64,000 nt of DNA from positions 124,001-188,000 of the forward strand of contig CANMFE010000001.1 of NCBI GenBank assembly GCA_947497085.1, given 5' to 3'. The position numbers and the translations under genes were made by a program. The number at the start of each line of letters is the position of its first letter. Positions within the stretch are counted from its first letter, which is position 1. Positions 26,902-36,409 of the stretch are shown piece by piece. Below the pieces are notes generated by a model that saw only the letters and a program-made list of their open reading frames with translations, did not search any database and had not been told where the DNA came from. This DNA comes from an uncultured Sphingomonadaceae bacterium (GTDB lineage Bacteria > Pseudomonadota > Alphaproteobacteria > Sphingomonadales > Sphingomonadaceae).

Positions 26902-28287
26902 TCAACTGTCGTCTGTATTATTTTTCTGCCCTGCCAGTCCAAGCAGCTTCAACTTGCGATGTAGCGCCGATCTTTCCATGCCGATGAAGTTCGCGGTTTT
27001 GGATATGTTGCCGGAAAAACGACGGATCTGTATTTTCAGATATTCGCGTTCAAAACTTTCGCGGGCTTCGCGCAATGGCGCTCCCATAAGTGAAGTAATG
27101 CCTACACTTCTGCTGGAGTCACCCTCAATAAGCTCCACAGGCAGCATATCCAGGTCAATCCGTTGTAGCCGTCCATGAGGTGCCAGAATTATCGTTCTTT
27201 CAACGACATTTCTGAGCTGACGGACATTGCCCGGCCAGTCATAGCCCTGCATGGCCGCCATGGCTTCGCTGCTAATTTCTGGCGGACTAAGCGACTGCTC
27301 TGCGGCGAAGCGCGCGGAATAATGTTCTGTAAGTGCCGGAATATCCTCACGCCGTTCAGTCAGCGCAGGTATCTCCACCGGAACCACATTAAGCCTGTAA
27401 AAAAGGTCTTCACGAAATTTGCCCGAAGCGATTTCTTCTTCCAGATTCCGTGAGGTTGCAGATACAATGCGCACATCCACTTTGATGGGCCGCGATCCAC
27501 CTACACGTGTAAAGCTCTGATCGGTCAGCACACGCAATATTTTCGCCTGCGTTGCCATTGGCATTTCAGCGACCTCATCCAGGAAAAGAGTACCGCCATG
27601 TGCATTTTCCAAATGCCCTGCCCTAACCAATCGGCCCTGCTTTTCAGTGCCGAACAGCTCTTCCTCAAACCGGTCGGATGTCATACGTGCTGAATTGACA
27701 GTGACGAAAGCCGCCTTTGCGCGCGGGCTCCACGCATGCAGCAGCCGGGCTGCTACTTCCTTGCCAACCCCGGCAGGACCGGTAAAGAGCACACGGCTTC
27801 CGGTGTTGGCCACACGTTTTAATGTGGCGCGTACATTGTTGATAACGGCTGAATTCCCGGTAAGCTCTTCAGATACACCCAGTTGCTCCTTAAGCCGTTT
27901 ATTCTCCGAACGAAGTCGTTCGGTTTCCGTCGCCCTCGCGACCAGTAGCAATAACCGTTCAGCCTCAAATGGTTTTTCAATAAAGTCGACTGCACCACGC
28001 GATATTGCCGATACCGCTGTGTCAATATTACCATGTCCTGAAAAGATGATCACCGGAAGATTCGGATCACGTTTTTTGATGACGTCCAGCAGATCCAGCC
28101 CGTCAAGCTTGCTCCCTTTGAGCCATACATCCAGAAGCAAAAGCGATGGTCGACGCGTGTCTATTTCTTCCAGTGCACTATCGCTGTCCGCGGCTGTACG
28201 GCATTCATAACCTTCGTCCTCCAACACCCCGGAAACAAGGTCGCGAATATCTTTTTCATCATCAACAATAAGGACTTCAAGCGCCAT
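26902..28287 (-). CDS. ntrX: Response regulator NtrX
   Basis: A 461-residue response regulator of the NtrC family. Receiver domain 1-118 with phospho-acceptor D53 (LLLLDVWLKG) and the KPF loop; AAA+ domain about 140-370 with an altered Walker A (GPAGVGKE instead of GESGTGKE) and Walker B GGTLFLDEVAEMP; Fis-type helix-turn-helix at the C-terminus (ISKTANFIGMERSALHRKLKLLG). The GAFTGA loop needed to engage sigma-54 is missing: after LFGTEKQGRLVRAGHLENA the sequence runs straight on. It therefore probably works at sigma-70-type promoters or as a repressor. NtrYX systems in alphaproteobacteria govern nitrogen, redox and envelope functions. It lies downstream of ntrY, 45 bases apart. Confidence 0.94.
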   Translation of the reverse strand: MALEVLIVDDEKDIRDLVSGVLEDEGYECRTAADSDSALEEIDTRRPSLLLLDVWLKGSKLDGLDLLDVIKKRDPNLPVIIFSGHGNIDTAVSAISRGAVDFIEKPFEAERLLLLVARATETERLRSENKRLKEQLGVSEELTGNSAVINNVRATLKRVANTGSRVLFTGPAGVGKEVAARLLHAWSPRAKAAFVTVNSARMTSDRFEEELFGTEKQGRLVRAGHLENAHGGTLFLDEVAEMPMATQAKILRVLTDQSFTRVGGSRPIKVDVRIVSATSRNLEEEIASGKFREDLFYRLNVVPVEIPALTERREDIPALTEHYSARFAAEQSLSPPEISSEAMAAMQGYDWPGNVRQLRNVVERTIILAPHGRLQRIDLDMLPVELIEGDSSRSVGITSLMGAPLREARESFEREYLKIQIRRFSGNISKTANFIGMERSALHRKLKLLGLAGQKNNTDDS

Positions 28288-28332
28288 AAGCTGTTAAATT
28301 TCCTCTATTTTTCAAAATCCATATACTCAATT

Positions 28333-30579
28333 TCAGGCATTTACCTTGGCCTCCGCCTGCGTCATCATACCATCGGCTACGCTTCTCAGCATGGCAGCGT
28401 CCAGTGTAAGGACAACTTTAGCGCCGCCTGTATCTGCATTGCCAAATGCTATTTCCCCAAAATGCTCTTCGACAATTTTCTTGACAATGGCGAGCCCAAG
28501 CCCGGTGCCTTTTTCACGTGTGGTAACATAAGGCTCGATCAGACGGTCGCTATCGTCTGGAAGACCAATACCATTATCTGTTATGGACAAGATAATATCA
28601 TCGCCTGCTTGCCCGAACTGTACGGAAATCTTGCCACGATAATCATTATCAGCCGATTTTTGCTTACTCTCAATCGATTCAATGGCGTTCTTGATAATAT
28701 TGGTAATCGCCTGTCCGATCTGTCGGCGGTCGCAATAAAGCATTATTTCGTTGGAATCCGACAGTAATTCAAATTCCACACCGCCATGCGCCACGTCGTG
28801 CATAAATACAGCCTGCTTCACGAGATCAAAATAATTTTCTTCCCGGAAAACAGGTTTCGGCATTTTTGCAAAAGATGAGAATTCATCCACCATATTGCGC
28901 AAGTCACCCACTTGCCGAATTATCGTTTCAGTCAGGTTGGCAAAGATTTCGGGATCGGACACGATTTCTTTAGTGTAGCGCCGCTTCAGCCGTTCCGTTG
29001 CAAGTTGGATCGGTGTGAGAGGGTTCTTGATTTCATGAGCAATACGCTGCGCCACATCTGACCAGGCAGCCTGACGCTGATCAAGCAGTTGCTGGGTAAT
29101 ATCCTCAAAGGTAATGACATGACCGATGGGTTCGCGGACAATTTTGACCGCCAGTGTCAGCAAGCTGCTACCGGATGCAAACTGGATTACATTTTCAGTA
29201 ATATCAGCTTCAATAAGTTTCGCAAACTGCGGCGCTATATCTGCTAACCTTTCGCCCAGTAGTTGTTCATCACCTTCCTTGCGCAATATCTGCTGCGCGG
29301 AATTGTTCATCAGCCGGATATGGCCATCTGCATCAACAGAGATAATTCCCGCAGTTGCGGATTCCACAATGGCTTCGATAAATGCGCGGCGGTTATCAAG
29401 CTGTTCATTAGCGCTCATCAACGCTTGGGTCTGCTGTTCCAGCCGCTGGGCCATGCGGTTAAATGCCCTGCCCAGCATGCCGACTTCGTCACGCCGGACA
29501 ACAGATGTTACGCGCGGCGTAAAATTGCCCATGCTGATCTCGCGCGCAGCAACAGCCAAATCATCAAGCGGCCTTACCATACGATCGGCAAGCCGCAACG
29601 CGGCCCATAAAGCAATACCCACAATGAGCAGCGAAACAAAAAACAGGGCCAGATTGAAACGCAGCTGCAAGTTGCTGGTTTGCGCACTGAACTGATCATA
29701 ATCATTCAGCACTTCTTGTGCGCGTTCACCCTGGCTAAAAGCAAGAAGGTCAGACCTGCGCGCCGTATAAAGGTATATTTCCGCTTGCCTGTCGAGCGGT
29801 GCCACAGCTTCTACCCTGTTGGCGGAAACCGATACCAGCATTTCTTCCCCGTGTTTCAGCTTGGTGATCAGTTCCTTGTTAATACGATCAGTGGACACTT
29901 CATCTGGCCCGACTATGACCGCCACGCGCGGCTGTCCGTCCTGCCCTATTTGCAGGATGGCCGACTGGCTGAGTGAACGCACCAGCACCTGGTAGGAATA
30001 CGCTTCTGAAAATTCAGGACTGTCAATCGCAGCTTGTGATAGATATTCACGTAAATCCTTAGCCAAAGCCTCTGTCTGGTTGCCAACATCGGTCGTGCTT
30101 TGCGCATAATAGCCTTTGGCAAGTTCATTTGCGTTTTCCAAAATATTGCGTGAACGATCAGAGAACCAGAATTCCACACCATACTGGAAAAGCAAGGATG
30201 CGAAGACTACAACCAATAGCGTAGGAATGGCCGCAAGTAATGAGAACAGGCCGACCAGCCTGATATGCAATTGGCCATCGCTCCCGCTCTCAGATTTACG
30301 CGCCCTGCCCCGCGCAATGCGTCGTCCGAAAAGCACAAGAAGCGCCATGGCTGGCACAAGGTTAGCAACCAGTAAAGTTGCCGCCATGACAGCAGGCAGC
30401 AATTTATCTTTTGCCTGATAATCTGATATAATTGAGTAGCTTATTGTCATGATGACAATCAAAATGGCGGCGACGGATATTTCGAGCAGGGAGAAAAAAC
30501 GGTCGTTTCCGGCGAGGAGCGCGAGTTTCCTGCGCCATACAGGACGTTCATTCAGGGATGCTGTTGGCGAGGATACCAT
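28333..30579 (-). CDS. ntrY: Sensor histidine kinase NtrY
   Basis: A 748-residue membrane kinase. Several N-terminal transmembrane segments (about 25-110), a periplasmic sensor region (about 125-300), another membrane segment near 310-330, a HAMP domain (ALRLADRMVRPLDDLAVAAREISMGNFTPRV), a PAS domain (about 400-480), a HisKA domain with the phospho-accepting His in IAHEIKNPLTPIQLATERLKRRY, and a HATPase domain with NIIKNAIESIE (N box), ITDNGIGLPDD (G1) and EKGTGLGLAIVKKI (G2). It is the partner of NtrX just downstream. An AGAAGG ribosome site precedes ATG 30579. Confidence 0.95.
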   Translation of the reverse strand: MVSSPTASLNERPVWRRKLALLAGNDRFFSLLEISVAAILIVIMTISYSIISDYQAKDKLLPAVMAATLLVANLVPAMALLVLFGRRIARGRARKSESGSDGQLHIRLVGLFSLLAAIPTLLVVVFASLLFQYGVEFWFSDRSRNILENANELAKGYYAQSTTDVGNQTEALAKDLREYLSQAAIDSPEFSEAYSYQVLVRSLSQSAILQIGQDGQPRVAVIVGPDEVSTDRINKELITKLKHGEEMLVSVSANRVEAVAPLDRQAEIYLYTARRSDLLAFSQGERAQEVLNDYDQFSAQTSNLQLRFNLALFFVSLLIVGIALWAALRLADRMVRPLDDLAVAAREISMGNFTPRVTSVVRRDEVGMLGRAFNRMAQRLEQQTQALMSANEQLDNRRAFIEAIVESATAGIISVDADGHIRLMNNSAQQILRKEGDEQLLGERLADIAPQFAKLIEADITENVIQFASGSSLLTLAVKIVREPIGHVITFEDITQQLLDQRQAAWSDVAQRIAHEIKNPLTPIQLATERLKRRYTKEIVSDPEIFANLTETIIRQVGDLRNMVDEFSSFAKMPKPVFREENYFDLVKQAVFMHDVAHGGVEFELLSDSNEIMLYCDRRQIGQAITNIIKNAIESIESKQKSADNDYRGKISVQFGQAGDDIILSITDNGIGLPDDSDRLIEPYVTTREKGTGLGLAIVKKIVEEHFGEIAFGNADTGGAKVVLTLDAAMLRSVADGMMTQAEAKVNA

Positions 30580-30639
30580 GTGACCTTCTTACAACAGTTG
30601 GGTTGCAAAAAAACCAGAAAATTATTTTTTACGGCAACA

Positions 30640-32067
30640 TTATCGTATTTTTTGCTCCACATGCCGCAATTCATCTGCATTAATACCATAATTGGTCAGT
30701 TTTTTGCGCAGGGTGTTCCTGTTGATTCCCAGCATTTCAGAAGCCTTTAACTGATTGCCGCCACATTGTTCCATAATATGGCGCAGCAACGGAACTTCAA
30801 ATGCCTCAAGCGCACGAAGGTATATCTGCCCATCATCGATAGTATGAGATGACAGATATGTTTTGACCGCCTCACTTAAATCTGCCGTTTGAACTGAGTC
30901 GCTTTTGTCAGATACCTCGTCCAGAAATGGTGCAATCATGTCAGCTGTGACTGTTTCATCCCTGCTGAACACAGCAATGCGGTAAATCAGGTTCTTGAGC
31001 TCCCGAACATTGCCGCGCCAATATTGCTGCCTCAGAAGGTCACGTGCAGCCTTATCGAGTTCACGGTGCGGCAAGCCTTCGGATACTGCCATGCGTATGA
31101 AATGATCCGCCAGCGCGTCAATATCTTCGCGCCTCTCACGCAAAGGGGGCAAGTCGATCGGCACGACATTGATGCGATAATAAAGATCTTCACGAAAATC
31201 GCCTTGTTCGATCAGAACGCGAAAATCCTTGTTTGTTGCACAGATTATCCTGACATCAAGCGCAATATCCTGCTTTCCGCCGACGCGCGTGATACGGCCT
31301 GACTGCAATGCCCGCAGCAGCCGTGTCTGTGCTTGCATAGGCATATCCCCAATTTCATCCAGGAACAATGTCCCTTCATTGGCCTGTTCGAATTTGCCGA
31401 TATACTGACTCACAGCGCCTGTAAAAGCGCCCTTTTCATGGCCGAACAGCTCTGATTCAATCAGCTCTGCAGGAATAGCGGCCATATTGACTGCAACAAA
31501 CGGTTTTTCCCGGCGATGTCCGAGATTATGAATGGCATCGGCAACGAGTTCCTTGCCTGTGCCGGACTCACCCAATAGCAGCACTGTCAAATCGTTGCGC
31601 AGGACGCGTGTGATCATACGGTATACATCCTGCATCGCCGGACTGCGCCCTACAAGCGGCAGGTTATCAGCATCGGATGCAGGTGAGAGACGCGCTGCAC
31701 CTGCCCTAGAACTTTTTATGGCCTGCGAAGCGACATCGACAAGCTCATCAAGGTCAAAAGGTTTCGGGAAATATTCAAACGCTCCGGTTTCTGAAGCCCT
31801 TACTGCCGTATCCAGTGTATTTTGTGCGGATAAAATGATGATCGGGAGATTTGGGAAATCCTGTCGCACGATCGCTAGGCTTTGAATACCATCCCCATCG
31901 CTGAGCATGACATCGGTCAGCATCAGCATATAGCTATTCTGCGCCAACAGAAGGTCACGCTGGGCAATGGAATCGCAGCTATCAACAGCCCAGCCTTCAT
32001 CCTGCAGCGCAGCTGTAATCACGTGGGATATGGACCTGTCATCTTCAACCAGCAATATGCGTGTCAT
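30640..32067 (-). CDS. ntrC: Nitrogen response regulator NtrC
   Basis: A 475-residue sigma-54 activator. Receiver with D52 (LMLTDVMLSD), AAA+ domain with Walker A GESGTGKE, an intact sigma-54 contact loop EKGAFTGAVSQ, Walker B GTLFLDEIGDMP, and a Fis-type helix-turn-helix (LKASEMLGINRNTLRKKLTNYG) at the end. NtrC activates nitrogen-assimilation genes when phosphorylated by NtrB. ATG 32067 overlaps the ntrB stop (GTGATGA); a GTG three bases earlier is equivalent. The contrast with NtrX, which lacks GAFTGA, is clear within the same cluster. Confidence 0.96.
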   Translation of the reverse strand: MTRILLVEDDRSISHVITAALQDEGWAVDSCDSIAQRDLLLAQNSYMLMLTDVMLSDGDGIQSLAIVRQDFPNLPIIILSAQNTLDTAVRASETGAFEYFPKPFDLDELVDVASQAIKSSRAGAARLSPASDADNLPLVGRSPAMQDVYRMITRVLRNDLTVLLLGESGTGKELVADAIHNLGHRREKPFVAVNMAAIPAELIESELFGHEKGAFTGAVSQYIGKFEQANEGTLFLDEIGDMPMQAQTRLLRALQSGRITRVGGKQDIALDVRIICATNKDFRVLIEQGDFREDLYYRINVVPIDLPPLRERREDIDALADHFIRMAVSEGLPHRELDKAARDLLRQQYWRGNVRELKNLIYRIAVFSRDETVTADMIAPFLDEVSDKSDSVQTADLSEAVKTYLSSHTIDDGQIYLRALEAFEVPLLRHIMEQCGGNQLKASEMLGINRNTLRKKLTNYGINADELRHVEQKIR

Positions 32068-33176
32068 CACTTCATGTCCTCATGATTCTCATAGCTGGGT
32101 AAAAGCAGGCGAAAATGGCTTAAACCATGTGTTACATCGCGCTCATAATAAACGCGCCCCTGCATATCGGTAACAAGTTTTTGTACCAGGGCTAGGCCCA
32201 AACCCTGTCCATTCGTTTTGCTTGTTACAAAGGGTGAAAAAAGATGCTCAGCAATATTGTCGGAAACACCGGGGCCATTATCAGAAATCGTGACTTCGAT
32301 TGGCAATGCCCGTGCCTTATCGCTGCCAGGCAAACGGAATTTGACGCCGCTGGAATAACGGGTCGTAATGGTGATTTGTGGTTTATTCGCACCTTGACAT
32401 GCCTCGATCGCATTGCTGAACAGATTCAGGAATATCTGAGCCAGTGCATCACGTGCTCCGCCCACTGTTGGTAGTGAGGGATCATATTCTTCATGAAATA
32501 TCACATCGCTGGTCTGCGCAGTTTCTGCGACAGCGCGGGCATGAGCCAGTATTTCATATATGTTGCAGGGTTCGGGGGCTCGTACTGTCCGGCTTCCCAG
32601 CGACTGCATCTGGTCCACCAGCTTGGCTATACGTTCGACTTCAGTACGGATGAGCTGTGTAAGCGGTTTATCTTTTTCCTGAAGTTTGCGTTCCAAAAGC
32701 TGCGCGGCACCCTTTATGCCGGCCAGTGGATTTTTGATTTCATGTGCCAGAATATCGGGCGACTGCACGCGCAAGCTGGTCCCTGTTTCCTTATGTGGCG
32801 ATCCAAGAAGCAGAGAAGGACTGGGCTCTGAAAAAGTAACAATCCTCCATCCATGACTTTTGGCCATTGGAGCAATTGCAATATCGACATCATATGATCC
32901 GCTGGCTTGCGTTTTCAGCGGCGTCATGCGCGCCAGCATATTTGCATCTGCGTCATGCAATGCGCGTTGCACACGCTCATCTTCAAACCGCAGAATCAAT
33001 GCGATATCATTGCCTTGCAATGCTTTTGCACTTTGGCGCAGAAAATTTTCGGCCGCCGGGTTGACCATGGATACAAGATTGTCAGGTGCAACCAGAAGAT
33101 AGGGGAATGGCAGACATAAAATTTGCGCCGCAAAATCAGGTTGCGAATCATTACCTATCTGCTTTTCTGAATGTTT
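32067..33176 (-). CDS. ntrB: Nitrogen sensor kinase NtrB
   Basis: A soluble histidine kinase/phosphatase of about 369 residues. A PAS domain (about 25-120: PFPYLLVAPDNLVSMVNPAAENFL) is followed by HisKA with the phospho-His in LAHEIKNPLAGIKGAAQLLERK and HATPase with NLFSNAIEAC (N box), ISDNGPGVSD and NGQGLGLALVQKLV. It controls NtrC under the influence of PII. The start is uncertain: GTG 33176 lies eight bases after the dusB stop, and an in-frame TTG at 33203 would overlap dusB. It belongs to the dusB-ntrBC unit typical of alphaproteobacteria, formerly nifR3-ntrBC. Confidence 0.93.
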   Translation of the reverse strand, partial: KHSEKQIGNDSQPDFAAQILCLPFPYLLVAPDNLVSMVNPAAENFLRQSAKALQGNDIALILRFEDERVQRALHDADANMLARMTPLKTQASGSYDVDIAIAPMAKSHGWRIVTFSEPSPSLLLGSPHKETGTSLRVQSPDILAHEIKNPLAGIKGAAQLLERKLQEKDKPLTQLIRTEVERIAKLVDQMQSLGSRTVRAPEPCNIYEILAHARAVAETAQTSDVIFHEEYDPSLPTVGGARDALAQIFLNLFSNAIEACQGANKPQITITTRYSSGVKFRLPGSDKARALPIEVTISDNGPGVSDNIAEHLFSPFVTSKTNGQGLGLALVQKLVTDMQGRVYYERDVTHGLSHFRLLLPSYENHEDMK

Positions 33177-33184
33177 CACCGCTA

Positions 33185-34180
33185 TCAGGCTGCCGCCTTG
33201 CAAAGCCAGGGGGTGTAGAAACGTTCAAGCAGATCCAGTGCTTCCTGCACATTTTCAATTCTATTAAACGTATTGCGGAATTCCGCCGAACCGGTCAGGC
33301 CTTTTGTATACCAGCCAATATGCTTGCGGGCGACGCGCACCCCGATATTGTCACCATACAGGTCCATCATTGCTTTGTAATGTTCCACAATGACTTCATA
33401 TTGTTCGGCGATGTCAGGATCTGCACGTTGTTCGCCATGCGCAAACCAGTGCATGACTTGTCCCAGCAGCCATGGCTTGCCATAGGCCCCTCGCCCAATC
33501 ATGATGCCGTCCGCGCCGCTTTGCTCAAGCGCCATTTCAGCATCTTCGATATTGCAGATATCACCATTGGCGATCACGGGAAGAGAAACCGCCTCCTTCA
33601 CATTGCGGATAAATGACCAGTCCGCCTGCCCTTTGTACATCTGGCAGCGTGTACGCCCATGCACTGTTATCAGCTGCGCACCAAGGTCTTCGGCAATATG
33701 CGCAAGTTCAGGTGCATTTAGACTGTGATGATCCCAGCCCATACGCATCTTGACTGTGACCGGCACATCCACCGCCTTAACGGTCGCTTGAATGAGCTTT
33801 GCTGCCAGTGGCAGGTCGCGCATAAGCGCCGAGCCTGCATCCCCGTTCACCACTTTTTTGACGGGACAGCCCATATTGATGTCAATGATTTCAGCGCCCC
33901 GGTCTTCGTTGAGCTTTGCCGCTTCTGCCATCGCTTCCGGATCACATCCTGCCAATTGCATGGAAACGGGTTCCTCAACCGGGTCCCAGGCCGCCTTTTG
34001 CAGCGATTGCCGGGTTTCCCGGATCATGGCCTGGCTCGCGATCATTTCGGTAACGTTGAGCCCCGAGCCATAGCGGCGCACAATACGCCGAAACGGCATA
34101 TCGGTGACACCCGTCATGGGTGCCAATATGACAGGAGATGCAATTTCAATATTGCCGATTTTGACAGGTTTTAACGTCAT
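33185..34180 (-). CDS. dusB: tRNA-dihydrouridine synthase B
   Basis: An FMN enzyme of 331 residues (TIM barrel plus helical domain) that reduces uridines in the tRNA D-loop. Signatures: [14 protein letters not shown] near the N-terminus, [21 protein letters not shown] with the catalytic Cys, [34 protein letters not shown] and [19 protein letters not shown] 34180 ([12 protein letters not shown]) fits the family length; the open frame extends to 34258, but that part has no similarity and would run close to the ispDF start. It heads the minus-strand ntr cluster. Confidence 0.95.
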   Translation of the reverse strand: MTLKPVKIGNIEIASPVILAPMTGVTDMPFRRIVRRYGSGLNVTEMIASQAMIRETRQSLQKAAWDPVEEPVSMQLAGCDPEAMAEAAKLNEDRGAEIIDINMGCPVKKVVNGDAGSALMRDLPLAAKLIQATVKAVDVPVTVKMRMGWDHHSLNAPELAHIAEDLGAQLITVHGRTRCQMYKGQADWSFIRNVKEAVSLPVIANGDICNIEDAEMALEQSGADGIMIGRGAYGKPWLLGQVMHWFAHGEQRADPDIAEQYEVIVEHYKAMMDLYGDNIGVRVARKHIGWYTKGLTGSAEFRNTFNRIENVQEALDLLERFYTPWLCKAAA

Positions 34181-34276
34181 GCCGTCTGGTAACTCACAAA
34201 TATGCCTAAAATTTAGGCAGTCATTATCGGTAAACACGCTGGCGAGCAAGCAAGACATGTTCTAAAGCCTGTGAAA

Positions 34277-35482
34277 ATGCATAATCCTGAAGAAAAAGAG
34301 CCTGTACCTCACCAAAGCATCCATCGCGTTGCGTTGATTGTGGCTGCTGGTAAAGGTACCCGCGCTGGCGGTGTTTTGCCGAAGCAGTTCCGTGACTATA
34401 TGGGCAAGCCGTTATTACGGCACAGCGTGGAAGCATTTCAGAATAGCAGTCTTTTTGACCGCTGCGTGATAGTCATCGCGCAGGATCAGGATGAAATGGC
34501 GGCAAATGCCTTAATTGGGCTGGATGATATCCAATACGTTCATGGCGGCGATACGCGCCAGCAATCGGTTTGCAATGGTCTGGCCAGCATTGCTCAAGCG
34601 GGCGTCTGTGACGAGGTGTATATCCATGATGCCGCGCGCCCTGGACTAAGTTTGCAGCTCATTAAAAAGCTGGCGCAGGCATTGCGTGAAAACACAGGCG
34701 CTGTACCAGTTTTACCGGTTGTTGACAGCCTGTCACGGCGCGAGGGTGATTACCTGGCGGCGGCAATTGATCGGGATGGTTTGTGCCGCATACAAACACC
34801 GCAGGCTTTCCACTTTGACGTTATTTATGAAGCACACCAGGCTTATGACGCGGACGCCGAAGCCACCGATGATGCCCGTGTTGCGCAGGCTGCGGCGATT
34901 GATATAACATTGGTGGATGGCGAAGAAGCTTTGCGCAAAATAACATTTCCGGAAGATTTCAATGCAGTTGACAGCGAGCAAGTTATGTCCAGCCGAATAA
35001 CCCGTACGGGCATGGGTTTTGATGTTCATCGCCTGGTCAAAGATGAGGAATTGTGGTTGTGCGGTGTCATGATTCCACATGACATGGGCTTGGCGGGACA
35101 CAGCGATGCAGATGTTGCGCTCCATGCCATTACGGACGCATTGCTGGGATCAATAGCAGATGGAGATATTGGCGATCATTTCCCGCCTTTTGAAGAAAAA
35201 TGGAAAGGCGCGCGTTCCGATGCTTTTGTCAAATTTGCGGCTGAACGCATCAGGAAACAGGGTGGCAGCATTAACAATATTGATCTGACTATTATATGTG
35301 AAGCTCCCAAAATTGGCCCTTACCGTGATGATATGCGGCAAAGCCTTGCCAATATGACTGGCCTGAACATAGGCCAGATAAGTGTCAAAGCGACCACGAC
35401 AGAAAGACTGGGTGCCACAGGGCGCGGTGAGGGCATCGCGGCACAGGCTGTCGCGACAATAACGATGGCAGAACCGACATGA
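34277..35482 (+). CDS. ispDF: Bifunctional IspD/IspF of isoprenoid synthesis
   Basis: A 401-residue fusion covering two steps of the MEP pathway: MEP cytidylyltransferase (about 12-235) and MECDP synthase (about 240-401). IspD motifs: LIVAAGKGTRAGGVLPKQF, the HDAARP metal-binding loop and RIQTPQAFHFD. IspF motifs: GMGFDVHRLV with the Asp and His zinc ligands, LAGHSDADVALHAITDALLG, and DIGDHFPP. The fused form is common in alphaproteobacteria. ATG 34277 is preceded by an in-frame GTG at 34271; neither has a strong ribosome site. Divergent from dusB, and overlaps pncC by four bases. Confidence 0.96.
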   Translation: MHNPEEKEPVPHQSIHRVALIVAAGKGTRAGGVLPKQFRDYMGKPLLRHSVEAFQNSSLFDRCVIVIAQDQDEMAANALIGLDDIQYVHGGDTRQQSVCNGLASIAQAGVCDEVYIHDAARPGLSLQLIKKLAQALRENTGAVPVLPVVDSLSRREGDYLAAAIDRDGLCRIQTPQAFHFDVIYEAHQAYDADAEATDDARVAQAAAIDITLVDGEEALRKITFPEDFNAVDSEQVMSSRITRTGMGFDVHRLVKDEELWLCGVMIPHDMGLAGHSDADVALHAITDALLGSIADGDIGDHFPPFEEKWKGARSDAFVKFAAERIRKQGGSINNIDLTIICEAPKIGPYRDDMRQSLANMTGLNIGQISVKATTTERLGATGRGEGIAAQAVATITMAEPT

Positions 35483-35982
35483 ACTATCTGTTGCCTGAAG
35501 AACTTACAGATGCCGCGCGAAATGTGGTGGAGCAAAACACCCTATTGAAACGTACAATCTGCGTGGCGGAAAGTTGTACGGGTGGCCTTGTCTCGGCAGC
35601 ATTGACGGAAATAGCCGGGAGCTCTGATGTCTTCCAACGCGGCTATATAACCTATTCCAATACCGCCAAGCAGGAAGAGCTCAAGGTAAGCCGGGACATA
35701 ATCGATACATTTGGGGCGGTTTCAATCGCTGTGGCATGGGCAATGGCGCGTGGGGCGCTCCAACAATCAGGCGCAGATGTTGCGGTTGCCATTACCGGTG
35801 TGGCAGGTCCTGGAGGTGGGACAGAGAAGAAGCCGGTTGGCACAGTTGTTTTCGCCTGTGCCAAAAAAGGCGAAGATCCAGAACAGGTTGTGGCAGAACT
35901 CAAACGGTTTGGGACGGACAAAAGCCGCGCAGAAATCCGGCTTCAGGCAGCACTGTGTGCGCTTGATTTACTATTGCCGTAA
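35479..35982 (+). CDS. pncC: CinA-like nicotinamide-nucleotide amidase PncC
   Basis: A 167-residue stand-alone CinA C-terminal domain. It has CVAESCTGGLVSAALTEIAGSSDVFQRGYITYSN with the catalytic Ser, and the VAVAITGVAGPGGGTEKKPVGTVVFA core. Members convert NMN to nicotinate mononucleotide plus ammonia, recycling the by-product of NAD-dependent DNA ligase. It overlaps ispDF (ATGA). Its last 40 bases lie inside the 3' end of the convergent ratA gene. Confidence 0.92.
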   Translation: MNYLLPEELTDAARNVVEQNTLLKRTICVAESCTGGLVSAALTEIAGSSDVFQRGYITYSNTAKQEELKVSRDIIDTFGAVSIAVAWAMARGALQQSGADVAVAITGVAGPGGGTEKKPVGTVVFACAKKGEDPEQVVAELKRFGTDKSRAEIRLQAALCALDLLLP

Positions 35983-36401
35983 AGCGTATCTGCCCGTTTT
36001 TCAAAAGCCGACACCATTTTACAGAATGCCCTGTCAAAATATTGGCCGGCAAGTGATTCAAAAAAACGGTTGCGGAAAGAAAATGAAACGTAAAAATCGA
36101 CTTCGCAGCCATCGCTAACACTGCGGAACTGCCAGTCATTTTCAAGATTTTTAAGCGGCCCATCCAGATATTCGACCCGTATTTCCTTGCCAGGAGTTTT
36201 ACTGACACGCGAAGTAAAGCGCTCTCTGAGCTGGTTGAAGCCCACCACCATATCGGCCACCATCTCAGTTTCGCTGTCGCTTTTGATGCGGGTTGCAATC
36301 ACCCAGGGCAGAAATTCGGGATAGCTGCCAACATCGGCAACCAGCGCAAACATCTGCTCCGGCGTGTAGGGCAGCCTGCGCGTTTCGTGATGCGATGGCA
36401 T
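35943..36401 (-). CDS. ratA: RatA/COQ10-type START-domain protein
   Basis: A 152-residue SRPBCC/START-like protein: RRLPYTPEQMFALVADVGSYPEFLPWV, then MVADMVVGFNQLRERFTSRV and YLDGPLKNLENDWQFRSVSDGCEVDFYVSFSFRNRFFESLAG, exactly the pattern of the RatA/COQ10 family. COQ10 binds ubiquinone and supports respiration, while E. coli RatA was reported to block 70S formation; in alphaproteobacteria a ubiquinone-related role is more likely. Its 3' end overlaps pncC. It lies eight bases downstream of lipA on the same strand, so it is probably in its operon. Confidence 0.88.
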   Translation of the reverse strand: MPSHHETRRLPYTPEQMFALVADVGSYPEFLPWVIATRIKSDSETEMVADMVVGFNQLRERFTSRVSKTPGKEIRVEYLDGPLKNLENDWQFRSVSDGCEVDFYVSFSFRNRFFESLAGQYFDRAFCKMVSAFEKRADTLYGNSKSSAHSAA

Positions 36402-36409
36402 AACAGACT

